64,000 nucleotides of DNA, taken from assembly GCF_003597395.2 (NCBI RefSeq), contig NC_133782.1, positions 2,237,917-2,301,916 of the forward strand, read 5' to 3'. Positions 53,270 to 64,000 of the stretch are shown here, piece after piece; position 1 is the first letter of the stretch; each line of letters begins with the position of its first letter. The position numbers and the translations under genes are program-made. This DNA comes from Chelonoidis abingdonii (taxonomy: Eukaryota; Chordata; Testudines; Testudinidae). The notes beneath the pieces are model-generated. The model had not been told where the DNA came from, made no database searches, and saw only the letters and a program-made list of their open reading frames with translations.

Positions 53270-54642
53270 CTAAAAAATAAACAAAGAAAGGGCACGTGAC
53301 TAGTTTTCAGTAAATTTTTGTGCAAAGGCACAGATTCAACTCATTTAATTCTGAAGGCTTTGGGTCAACTGAACTGTGAAGGATTCTGAAGCACAAAAAT
53401 AATGGTTAAGGTAAACATTTTAAAAAGTCTTAATTATTTGAAATGATCTCTCAAAATCTTACATATCAACTAATATTTAGTTACATAAAGAAATGTTGCA
53501 AAGAATCCTCATGAAATAAAATCACTATAGTTGGTAAATTTATCCTTGTCTCCTCCTTTAAAAAAAATTAGAAATGCTGTTTAATACTTTTTTAATTAGA
53601 TAAACCCATTGCAATAAACGTCTTCTACATTCTGGTTTGTAATAGTCAATTAAAAGTATTAGTTTCAGGTTCTAATCACAGCACGTATAAATCTAACATA
53701 CACATGCACTTTTGAGTCACTTTATCTGGTGCTTATGCTGCTGCCTAGTGCATTAAAGATGCTGTTTAGAGGTTCTTGTGAGGAACCCAATCAGTGTTTA
53801 GATCAAGTGCTACAACACATCCAGCAAAATTATAAATTCAGGACAGACCTCAAGAAATTATGCATATATTTAAAGTTGCCTCTGATTAAAACTACCTTCT
53901 GTTACTAACCATTTTCATTTCATAATGAAGAGTTTACAGTAGCCACTCCCTTGCCAATACCCTTCCTGGCAGATCACATTTAATTTCAGGGAAGAGGCAC
54001 AAAACAGTTACATTAACCTAGTGTTGCTGCCTCCCCCTCTTCAGCTGCCCTTATTCTGCAGAGAAATGGAAGGTCACAGAGCACCACCGCAGGACAAAAA
54101 GGAACCGGTGAACAGCAGCCTTTGTGAACCCTCTTATGCACTACCAGCTTTAATTGCCTGCATTTTTAGTTGCTTAAAAATTGTCCTTGACTAGATTGTG
54201 AGATTCTTTGGAAATCAAATATAAATACACTGGTTTCTGGAGGGAGTCACATTTGGGTTTTGGCACTTCAGGGTCAGGATTCAAATTTAAATTAGTCCTA
54301 TGTTATTTACATGTTATGTCATTAGAAAAATGCAGTGCTTCAGTTTCCTGCCATAGGTTTAAAACTCATCTATAGGATCTCTTAAAGGAAAGATATTGCC
54401 TGGAAATGTACCACGGATGCTTTTTCCTTTTCTTTGTTACATTTTAAGTCACCTTTTGTAGATCTAATTACAGTATAATAAATCTTTAATGGAATTGCCA
54501 TTGCTGTCAGGATTCAAGAGAAACCCATAAAGCTTCTTTTCACCTTTCAGCTATTATAGCTAGTGCTGTGTGTAGTCTGTGTTTCCAGAGAATTTAATGC
54601 AGAGAGTCTACTATCCATGATAGAAACATGTGGCAGAATCTA

Positions 54643-54928
54643 AGGGCTTGTCTACACTTACAGCACTGCAGTTGCACTGGTGCAGCTGTGCCATTGTAGC
54701 ACTTCGTGAAGATGCTACTTCACCACCGGGAGATCTTCTCCCATAGGCACAGTAACTCCACCTCCCCGAGAGGCTGTAGCTATGTCGACAAGAGAAGCCC
54801 TCCCGTTGACATAACATTGTCTACACCAGGAGTTAGATTTGTATAACTACATCACTCAGGGGTGTGGTTTTTCCACCCCCTGAGAGATGTAATTATACTG
54901 ACATACATTTGTAGTGTATACCAGGGCT
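54643..54928. mobile_element. GTCTACAC foldback element (full-looking copy)
   Basis: The left end AGGGCTTGTCTACACTTACA pairs with the right end TGTAGTGTATACCAGGGCT. TAA flanks both ends and could be a 3-bp duplication of PIF/Harbinger type. It has no coding capacity. Confidence 0.6.
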
Positions 54929-57900
54929 AAACAGTCTCTCTCTCTCACATGTATGCACACACACATCCATGAACGCATGCGCACACGCACAAATGCATTT
55001 CTAGTCCCTATAATCGCAAAGAAAACCTTCAGTGTGAACTGGTATGCACGAACTAAGGCAGAGTTGTCTGCACACTTGGGAAAGTACAGTAAACCATCCC
55101 CATTCATCTTAATGGTGTGTTAACTCTGAAACCAACTGGCAATTATATAATCAACACTTAATTTAACTACTGTGCTTGTTGCAGATGTTAGAGATAGTGG
55201 ATGAAGCCGGGGCGGGCGCAGTCAGACAGCTTTTTGCTGTTAAAGACTGCATAGCTGGTTATGACAAAATTTCAAGTCACCACCAACTATGCTCACAAGG
55301 TGGAAGGAAGGAATATTCCCATCCAGTGTTAAAAGCTGTAAAATTCTGCTTCCCTCCCCCATTGTTGCCAAAACCTTCAGGTTCCTCCTTACCAACATCT
55401 ATGGTGCAGTTATGCATTTGCAATAGAAACATCTGTAGCATGTTAAAAATAGAGGACGCAGTTCCAATTCACAGTTAGCATAGTGGAGCGGGTGGGAAGA
55501 AGCCACAAAGATGGCTCTAGCTTATGTTTATGCCTCTCTTGTCCTGAACCAGACCCTAGTGCAACTTAGATCAGCCATAGGCTATTATAAAACTTATACA
55601 ACCTAGGACAACTAAGCTAGCAAGGGATCAGCAAAGTGCACTGCAGTCTGGTCCTGGATCTTCATCCTCCAACTCCCATCATGCCCATAGCTATCCCCTC
55701 ACATCCTGCCCCAATACATATTCTGCATGGAACTGAGAGATGGAGAATGGGAGATTCAGGATGCCAAATTTACATCAGCCCAACATTTCTCCCTTCTAAG
55801 GCTGGTTTAAGGCCTGTTTGCACCATTTCTTATGAGAGGCTGAGGACCCTGTCCTTAAAAATTAGAGGAAAGAATAAAATAAATTTAACATAATATCAAA
55901 ATAAATAACATGAGCAAAAAGTACATGAGTCTTTGATCATACTCCACCTTCTTCTAGCGTACCTGCTATTTTAGGGTTGGGGCTTGCAAAGTAACACAGT
56001 TTCCCCCAGCTTCAACTCGTACATCTCAAGCTGAAGATAGCCATGTGTACTCTAGATGTCATGGGGTCAACAGTTTTCAACAGATCTATGCCATAATTAT
56101 TCCCATCTCAATACACTTTTATTTGGATTCTTTGTACAGGCCAGCTCTGCTCCAGTACCCAAAAAATGATGAAATATATTCCACATCCAAGTTCTAAAGT
56201 ACTAAGTGATCGAATGCCATCTGATTTTACAAGGTTCTACATTACCCAAAACTCATGCTACATAACAATTTGATTCACAAAGCCCTGCAGTTTATGGGTT
56301 GTGTAATGAGGAGACACCTGGAGATGGTGAAACATGTTGATCCTTCCTCAATCATTAGCACACTTAGCTTCCCTTTAAAAGAAAATATGTAGCCATTCAT
56401 TGATGGGCTGCCACTAAAGGTATGTGACTGCATAGCTCATGAAATGCAACTGAGTTTTCAGACAAACCAATTTTTAAAAAATAAACCCTTTAAAAAGAAT
56501 GGCTGTTTGAAATCTTTCCAACAGCTGGACCTAAGTATAAAGCAAGTTCAGAAAACCCCATCTAGGATTTAAAATCAATTTGTTTGGTTCCCTCAGGGCT
56601 TTCCCTCTATTCTAACGCTAGCTGGATCTGTAGCAAAAATACCATATTTGAGGACTAAATTTTTGATTCTATAATTGCATCTTGCCTCTGTCTCTTTACT
56701 CGAGGGGACCTCCTGAGAAGTTCAGGTGTAGAGCTAGAGGATCAAAAACATTTTCTATCCCAATGCCCATGCTGTGAACAAGGCATTTATAAGAACAGAA
56801 GGTAATCTTAGAGCACCAAAAAAACACATGTAATAATATTTACTGAAATTTCAGTAAGACCTTTAAAATTATCTCAGTGTCTTAATGGAAACTGCTTGCC
56901 CCCCTGAGTGGAGAAGGTATGCCATGTGAAGACACTCGGAACTCAAAGTAGATGATCCGGAATGTGCATCAAGTTGACCAAAGTGGCTGAGCATCTGCAG
57001 TGCTTTATAAACTTGCACAAAGGATTCAATACAGTGTATAGCCAATAAGTCTCCAGATGCTCCTGACTAAAATACAGTGATCTTTTCTCTCCTGATTTAC
57101 ATCTCCAAAAAGGATAGGCTCACTAACTGGACAGAAAGGAATATATATTTAAAATGCCAGTCTAGAGAAAATATCAAAGTCAGATTCAAGACTTGTAAAA
57201 GCACACAAAGCATACCCTCCTTCTTTGCTGATAAACTTGTGAATGCCACCCAAATATATGCTGCTCCCTCCACTTCTGTCCTGGCATTCAGTGCTTCCGC
57301 AACTGAAAATATCTCAGAACTGCATGGACAGAAATGAATGTGCATCTGTATGCACCTTTACCACCACACGTACGTTCAAATTAGGCATGGAAATGCTCAT
57401 GAGATTCTATATGTTACGGAAATGCCACCTCTAATCAATGTGGTTAATCTCTGAACAGGACTATCTCCGACTGCTTTGGTAGCACTCTTCTGTCAAACAA
57501 ATTAAACTAAAATTTGTAGCAGCCAAACTGTCCTACCGGATTCTTTGAAGCAGACTCTGTTAATCAAAACGATATACAGGACATATTCTCCAGATTCTTC
57601 TTGGGCCAAAAAGTTTATGAAAAATAAAACAAAAAACATACAATAATCAACACTGCTGGGGATGTACCTTATCAACAAGCACATTAACTTTTTATTCACA
57701 AATGAAATTCATTCAGCAGCCAGAACCAGAGGTGTGTTTTATCTTGAATGTTATCCTCTTGCCTTTATCTCTGATACCGTCTGCAAGAGATATTGACTAG
57801 GATTATGTGATCCTAGGTTCATTTAATCTACTGGTAGATTTTTTTTTTTTTCAGTACAAGAGCATATTGCTATTCACATGTGGCCATCTTGAACGTAAGA

Positions 57901-58559
57901 GAAAATATACATAACAGTAGAGGAATCAACCCTCACTCTCACAGTTTGGTATCCTGTATATATTTAGTGAGAATTATGTTGTCTATTTGTCAGTCACCTA
58001 GGACTGCCTTGCTCAAATGCACACCTCAGATCTACTTTTGCCACAAACCAATCAGTCCCTTCATCTTATCTCACCCCTGATTTGCACTATTGTCAAGCTA
58101 ATGCATCATGATCCATTTCCATTGCTGTTGGCTGCTGTTGTTAACAGTTACTGGTGTATCAATTAATTAGTTGAACTCTTCTTCCTGGTGAAAGTCTTAT
58201 ATGTTATTCTGGGGAATCTGAACAGAAATTTGTCTCACCTAAAATTATATTGCAAAATTTGCACCATCTCCAGCTGTTTCTTGTAGATGGGATAGAATAG
58301 CTTATAAACTATCACTTGCTTTACATCACAGCACCGTTTATTTGTATGCTATGATTAACAGTTGTTCCTCATGAAACCAGTAAATCCAAAGAGATCTGGA
58401 TAAAATCCCAAATTGCCTCTAATCAGTTAGACTTCAAGACTGAGATTAGTGTATTTTAAATTTTGCCTTGAATGAGTGCAGGAAGAATTTTAAGCCCTAT
58501 TCTCTTTTAATACACTACGAAGTCATGCCTGAAAAAATAAGTGATGTCACAGATTGTCA

Positions 58560-59110
58560 CATTTAATCATCAGAGAATTTTAGAAATTAAAGATAGCAGT
58601 GAACAGTTGGACCAACCAGTCCATGTCCCTGGGGCCAATGCAGGACTGGTACCGTACTGGACATGTGCTAGTATGCTTTAACCTCTCTACTTTTAACACT
58701 CCCAAGCAAAGAGCAGCTATGCTTCCCTGCAAAATTTAACAGGTCTTCCTGTCAGGAAGACTTTCTTAATATGCAGCCAAATTCTTACTTTTCATAATCT
58801 CGTCTCATTACTTTGATTATACTGCCAGGCATCACCCTAAATAACCGCATTCCCCTCTTGCGGTGTACGGTCTTCAGATATTTGTAGACTTATGTCCTCA
58901 CTTAACTACATTTAGTTCTTTTAATCTTTTCTCAGAACCCAATACCTCCAAACCCCTCTCTGTTGCGCTTTCCCTCTAATTTTTCTCTCTCACTCCCTGC
59001 TAAAGAAGTGCCCAGAACTGAACAGATTATCCCAGGTGTGAACACACCATAGAAAAGGACCATCACCCCTCTGCTCCTTTTTTGCTGCCATATGACAGTG
59101 CAAACCCATG
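58560..59110 (-). mobile_element. Old CR1/L3-type LINE relic
   Basis: On the plus strand the stretch GTGCCCAGAACTGAACAGAT near 59009 and TTGGACCAACCAGTCC near 58609 look like the complement of a worn CR1/L3 3' region. It is highly diverged. Confidence 0.45.
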
Positions 59111-59639
59111 TTTAATTTGTTGCCCACTACCATCCCAAGCCTGTTTGGGCATTATTACTTCCCAGATACCTCCCTCCCACTGACAGAGAAACCAGAGCTT
59201 ACAGAGAGCTATGTAAACCCCAAGCTACATGTACATTTGAGGCTGTAACTTTATCTATGATTCTGAGTGTCGGCCTTCATCTTCAAACCAACATAAGAAC
59301 CACTCTCTGTAGACTAACAGTCCTACACTGTAGTTACTGTGACACATTAGATCTCTGATATGACATTAGGTGTCACGATAACACACAATAAAGGCAGCTG
59401 AGCAATAGTGAACTTTGTGGTAGAGAGAACTCAAAGCTATTGCAGTGGGTTATAAGATCATGCAACAGCCTGTAATGCCACAGAAATCATTCTGAAAATA
59501 CACAGCAGGCCGATGAGGAGGTTCACACAGGCATAGGAAAGGTGTGGGGGAAGGAAGAGTGGCTATTTACATGCCCACATGAGAGATTTCTTCTTTTCTA
59601 TACTCGTGGGGTTGGTTCCTCCTTCACACGCTCATCTGG

Positions 59640-60145
59640 GTGGAAACTCTCCCTCCTTTGCATGCCCAGGTGTATACATACATGCATGACAGAGGCTGCC
59701 ATCCCTTCTTTGCATACAGATGCACACACCATAGACAACAGGGGCTGCCATGCCCCCTTTGCATGCAGATACACAAACGTCAGTGCTTTGCATGTCCAGA
59801 TATGCACACGCATATACGACAGGGACTGCCATCCCACGTTTGTATGTGCAGGTGCACGTGTGCGCGCGACAGGGTCTGCTGACCCTCCTTTGCAAGTCGA
59901 CGGGGGCACACACGCGTGCAACAGGGACTGCCGACCCTCTTCACACTCAGGTGTGCACACACGTGTGTAATAGGGGCTGTCGGACCTCGTTTGCACACCC
60001 AGCTCCACATACAAGTGTGTAACCGGGGCTGCCGTCCTCCTTTGCACACACACGTGCGCGACGGGGCTGCCATCTCTCCTTTTCACACCCAGACTCGCAT
60101 ATGCGTGTGCAACAGAGCTGCCGCCCCTCCTCTGCTCGCCCCTAT
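59640..60145. repeat. Minisatellite, about 50-bp unit
   Basis: About ten copies share a CTGCCATCC-type start, a CCTTTGCAC core, a CACACGTGTG-like variable part and an end near GCAACAGGGG. Unit length varies between about 38 and 52 bp. The array runs into the KIF3B promoter island. Open frames on both strands across it are by-products of the repeat. Confidence 0.88.
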
Positions 60146-60272
60146 GATGGGGAGCGGGCTCCCTGCCGCTAGCTACGAAGCCCCCCACCCCGCAGTGCCT
60201 CCCCCAGCTGGGCCCCTTTAAGGCCCGGTTCGGACCCTGTCAATGGGTGGCGGGGGTCAGTGCGGGACTCAC

Positions 60273-60400
60273 CTGCGCTGTCACCATGGAGCCTCCTCCC
60301 CCGCCGCCGCCACCTCTCCCGCTGCACCGGATACAGCGGGGGTCGACCACCGCTCACTTCCTTGGCAACCCGCACGCCCGCCCCCAAGCCATCACTTCCT
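60273..60400 (-). other. KIF3B: KIF3B non-coding exon 1 (proposed)
   Basis: In a GC island 7 kb upstream of exon 2, the minus strand ends ATGGTGACAGCGCAG before a consensus donor GTGAGT. The 5' limit is not known and is placed arbitrarily near the first ETS-like box. The exon would contain an upstream ATG at 60287. Confidence 0.6.
60285..60287 (-). promoter_or_regulatory. KIF3B: Upstream ATG in KIF3B 5' UTR
   Basis: The ATG has G at +4 but T at -3, so it is of medium strength. Spliced to exon 2 it opens a 31-codon frame that passes over the KIF3B ATG in another frame and stops at TAA ten bases beyond it. Confidence 0.5.
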
Positions 60401-60714
60401 TAGCGACCGGCCCCACAGGCCGCCTTGGCAACTGGTCTCACTTCCTTGGCGACCGGACAGAGACGAGGCGCCTTCGCTTCCCTAGCAACGAGCCCCGCCC
60501 TACCAAGGCGAGCTCCCTCCCGGGAAGTCTGTTCACCTGGCGGGGCTCGCAGGTGGCCAATAGCGGTGGGAGACAGGGAAGGAGTGTAGGGTGGCGGTGG
60601 GAGAGGTTGGACTGGGTGCGTGGGGCCAGGGAGAGACCTTGCAGGATGCGGGTGTGGGGCCAAAGGGGGACATATAGGATGGGGCTGGGAGGGACTTTAA
60701 CTAGCCAGACAGCG

Positions 60715-62915
60715 TTGGAAAAGTACGATGGCAAAACCATATTTCTGATCAATTCTTGGAACGTATTGGGGACAACCTTTTATTTCAGAAAGTCAAGGGT
60801 GTAACTGGGGGCAGCCATTCTGGGCTTGACTCTGAACAGGGAGATGCAAATCTGAACCTTGAGGGCAACTTGGGTGAAAGTGATCAAGAAATGATAAAGT
60901 TCATGAGTCTAATGAAAGGAAGGAGTGAGAGTATCAGAATAAAGACAGTGGAATAAAAAAAAACAACAAAAACACACCATCCACACACTTTAACCAGTTT
61001 AAAAAACTGATAAATAAGGTTCCGTAGGAAGAAAAAGGAGTTCAGGAGAGCTAGAAGTTTCAATCTTCAAGGTGCAACAACAAACTAGCCCAATGTGAAG
61101 AAAAGATAGGACGAATAGTATGAGGTCAATATGGCTCCATCAGGCAATGTTTAATGACCTGACAATCAAAAAGGAATTCTACAGAATGTGGAAACATGGA
61201 TGAATTGATAAGGAAGAGCACAAAAGACCACCACAAGCATGTAGGGACAAGATCAGAAAAGCTAAGGCACAAAATGATTTGCATCTATCAAGGGACATAA
61301 AAGGAGCTAAGAGGCTTTTAAACTATATTAGGAGCTACAGAAAGACGAAACCGTAAGTCCTCTACTTAACAGGGAAGGAGAGCTAATAATGGGTGACATC
61401 AAGAAGGCTTAGGCGTTTAATGCTGGGTTTGCTTCAGTCTTATTAAAAAGGTTAATGGTGACCAGAGACTCAGCACAATTAATATAAACAACAAGGGAGA
61501 AGGAACAAGCCAAAATAGGGAAAGAACAAGCTAAAGATCATTTAGCTAAGTTAGATGTATTCAAGTTGGCAGAGCTGGATGAAATTCATCATAGGGTACT
61601 TTAGGAAATAGCTGAAGCAATCTCTGAACCGTTATCAAGTATTTTCAAGAACTCATGGACAATAGTGAGGTCCCAGAAGACTGGAGAAGGGCAAACATAG
61701 TACCCATGTTTAAAAAAGGGAACAAAGATGACTTGGGGAATTCTAGACCAATCAACCTAACTGTGATGCCTGGTAAGATACTAGTGGCTAGGGGGAAATA
61801 GTAAAATGTGTTATATCTTGATTTTAGTAAGGCTTTTGACACAGTCTCACAGGAAAATGTGGTCTAGAGCAAGTTACTATAAGGTGGGTACACAGCTGGT
61901 TGAAAAGACTTACTCAAAAAGTAGGTACCAATGGTTTGCTGTCAAATTGGGAGGGTTTCTCTAGTAAGGTCCCACTAAGGTCACCCCTGGATCTGGTACT
62001 ATGGAATATTTTAATTAATGATTTGGATAATTGAGTAGAGAGTATGCTTATAAAATTTGCAGATGATACCATGCTGGATTGTCTTACAAGCACTTTGGAG
62101 GACAGGGTTAGAATTCAAAATGACCTTGACAATTAGAGACTTGGGCTGAAGTAAGATGAAATTCAGTGAAGACAAATGCAAAGCACTACACTTAGAAAGG
62201 AAAAAATCAAATCCACAACTACAAAATGGGGAACAACTGACTAGGTGGTAGTGCTGTTGAAAAGTATAGTGGATCTCAAATTGAATATGAGTCAACAATA
62301 TGATGCAATTGCAAAAAGGCAAATATTCTGAGATGTATTAACAGGAGTGTTGTAAGTAAGACATAGAAGATAATTGTCCTGCTCTGCTCAGCCCTGGTGA
62401 GGCCTCAGCTGGAATACTGTGTCCAATTTTGGGTGCTATATTTTAGGAAAGATGTGGATAAATTGGAGAGAGTCCAGAGGAAAGCAACAAAAATGATAAA
62501 AAGTTTAGAAAACCTGACCTATGAGGAAAAGTTAAAAAACACAACTGGGTATGTTTAGTGTTTAGAAAAGACAACTGAGGGGGGATCTGATAAGTCTGAA
62601 TATATGTTAAGGGCTGTTATAAAGAGGATGGTGATCAATTGTTCTCCATGTTCACTGAAAGTAGGACAAGAAGTAATCCGCTTAACCTGCAGCAAGGGAA
62701 ATTTAGGTTAGATGTTAGAAAAATGTCCTAACTTTAAGGATAGTTAAGTTCTGGACTAGGCTTCCAAGGGAGGTTATTAAATCTTCATCATTGGAGGTTT
62801 TTAAGAACACATTGAACAAACACCTGTCAGGGATAGTCTAGGTTTACTTGATCCTGCCTCAGCACAGAGGGGTGGATTTGATGACCTTTTGAGGTCCCTT
62901 CCAGCCCTACATTGC
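60715..62915 (+). mobile_element. CR1 LINE, long degraded copy upstream of KIF3B
   Basis: The plus strand starts in the CR1 ORF2 region between endonuclease and reverse transcriptase (ERIGDNLLFQKV, EGNLGESDQEMIKFM) and runs through the reverse transcriptase (DFSKAFDTVS near 61825, FADDTM near 62060, RPQLEYCVQF near 62402). It ends with the 3' tail GGGATAGTCTAGG, GATGACC, TGAGGTCCCTTCCAGCCC. Frameshifts and stops are frequent, so it is inactive. Confidence 0.85.
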
Positions 62916-63690
62916 TGTGGATCTGTGTGGGGTTGCAGATGGTGGAATGCAGGATGGGAGTGGGAGGGAGTGGATGTGGGGAAGAGGGGGAGGAACACAA
63001 GATGGCTGGGAATGGGTACACATAGGGGTAGCAGCCTGCAGCAAAGACCACTGAAGAATTTGGGGGCAAGCCCACAGGTCCTTGGCAGAGATGAGGGGAC
63101 AACTATTGTCCTTAGCTAGGTAATTACTAGATGCTTAGAGTCAGGGAGAGAGAGTCTTATGGTTGGACCACTGTGCCTACCTCCCACATTACATGCCAAG
63201 TAGCATATACATTCCTTAGCGCTGTAATTTCACAGGGATAAATCCATGCACAGGCATAAATCCATGCACAGGCAGCTTGCCCTCTGAATTTTATATTCCA
63301 TTTGCCATGCTTCTTGAGTTTTGACACAAGCTGCATATAGCAGAACACAGAATTGAGCTGAAAGCATGTATAAGTTTAAATTGGGGAATACATCAGCCTT
63401 GAAAGTTGTTGACATTTTAATTGTGGTTTAGGTATTGTGTGGGACATTTTAAAGGATTTTGTAAGAGATAAAGAAAGCTGCATTTCAGGCTCTAAACCCC
63501 TCAGGTTTGTGGAGCTTGGGCTGCTGCCCACAGCCCTTTGCAAGTTTTCTGTAACTGTCTAGCATTCCATTTTCAAAAAGGTGGCAGCTCTAATTTAGAC
63601 TCCAATGTGTTTTAAGATGTTAATGGTTTCCATTCTCAAGTGTCTGATGACTTTTTTAAAGAAATTATGACAGGAAATTCCAGCTTATCC
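62916..63690. other. Intergenic, nothing recognised
   Basis: The interval lies upstream of KIF3B and the CR1. I see no gene, RNA gene or identifiable repeat apart from a short duplicated word ATAAATCCATGCACAGGCA at 63239-63272. Confidence 0.4.
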
Positions 63691-63699
63691 TTTCAATCT

Positions 63700-64000
63700 T
63701 TTCTTGACTAGCAGGGCACGATCTTTCTGAAGTGACAAAGTTTCTCCTCTGCTCTGGTGGGTCCTGCGCTTATTAGCAGATTTGCTCACCTCAGTGATCT
63801 TCCCCACAGTCTGGGTCAACTCCTCCTGTGTCCAATCAGGAGTTGGGAGGAACCCAGGCCCACCTTCTACTCTGGGTTTCAGCCCAGGGCCCTGTGGATT
63901 GCAGCTGTCTATAGTGCCTCCTGTAACAGCTGCATGACAGCTACAACTCCCTGGGCTACTTCCCCATGGCCTCCTCCAAACACCTTCTTTATCCTCACCA
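63700..64000. mobile_element. Probable interspersed repeat, runs off the window
   Basis: The sequence (TTGCTCACCTCAGTGATCTT, AACCCAGGCCCACC, AGCTACAACTCCCTGGGC) is of a kind I recall as a dispersed chelonian repeat. Neither end is visible, so the class is unknown. Confidence 0.35.

Larger units (their letters stand above)
53270..60272 (-). other. KIF3B: KIF3B intron 1
   Basis: The intron separates the proposed non-coding exon 1 from exon 2. It contains a foldback element (54643-54928), a CA-rich stretch near 54933-54990, an old CR1/L3-like relic (about 58560-59110) and a minisatellite next to the promoter. The rest is AT-rich and featureless to me. Confidence 0.65.
60150..60640. promoter_or_regulatory. 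KIF3B: KIF3B CpG island promoter
   Basis: The region is GC-rich with many CG and no TATA box. It contains five copies of a CACTTCCTTGGCAACCG-like motif at 60355-60370, 60393-60408, 60423-60435 (partial), 60439-60456 and 60475-60490. Each full copy joins an ETS core (ACTTCC) to an RFX-like half-site (RGCAAC or RGCGAC). A further GGGAAGT lies near 60522. Confidence 0.7.

Noticed and set aside
59542..60221. Frames up to 196 codons on both strands near the KIF3B promoter
   Set aside because: They are translations of the approximately 50-bp tandem repeat, open in several frames at once.
60247..60804. 185-codon plus-strand frame starting in the KIF3B promoter
   Set aside because: The proline-rich start is CpG-island composition and the end runs into antisense-unrelated CR1 sequence; no homology. 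A bidirectional transcript is possible but not supported.

Overview
This window is vertebrate nuclear DNA, most likely from a turtle. The evidence is spliced genes with GT-AG introns, 12- and 9-exon structures whose proteins resemble human proteins along their length, abundant CR1 LINEs, and non-autonomous hAT and palindromic elements of types I recall from chelonian genomes. The species cannot be fixed from sequence alone. There is no prokaryotic operon, CRISPR array or phage, and I found no undescribed multi-gene system. The interest lies in splicing, promoter architecture and nested transposons.

Layout. The plus strand carries only the last coding exon of NOL4L (1405-1604) and its long 3' UTR, probably to about 6.4 kb. 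ASXL1 lies on the minus strand: 3' UTR about 9.15-11.13 kb and twelve coding exons from 39698 down to 11133, all joining in frame to 1551 residues. A candidate 3-nt microexon at 30578-30580 would make it 1552. ASXL1 exon 1 sits in a GC island cut by a 100-base assembly gap, followed by a roughly 46-bp minisatellite. KIF3B is also on the minus strand: 3' UTR about 43.6-47.5 kb, eight coding exons from 53201 down to 47509 (739 residues), and a non-coding first exon in a GC island near 60.3 kb. That promoter holds repeated ETS/RFX-like motifs and is flanked by an approximately 50-bp minisatellite on one side and a CR1 LINE on the other. The order NOL4L > < ASXL1 < KIF3B matches human 20q11.21 as I recall it.

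Repeats. Introns and spacers are rich in CR1 fragments of at least two families and hAT elements with readable 8-bp target duplications (17511-17815, 38374-38678, 23638-27124; a near match at 22949-23274). There is also an endogenous-retrovirus solo LTR with a 5-bp duplication (16110-16996) and many foldback elements. The clearest nest is in ASXL1 intron 10, where an LTR and a hAT element interrupt one CR1. Another is in intron 3, where a CR1 sits inside a long-armed hAT.

Function. The genes are neighbours, not a pathway. ASXL1 is the chromatin cofactor of the BAP1 H2A deubiquitinase. KIF3B is a motor subunit of heterotrimeric kinesin-2, used in ciliary anterograde transport. NOL4L is a poorly characterised nuclear protein.
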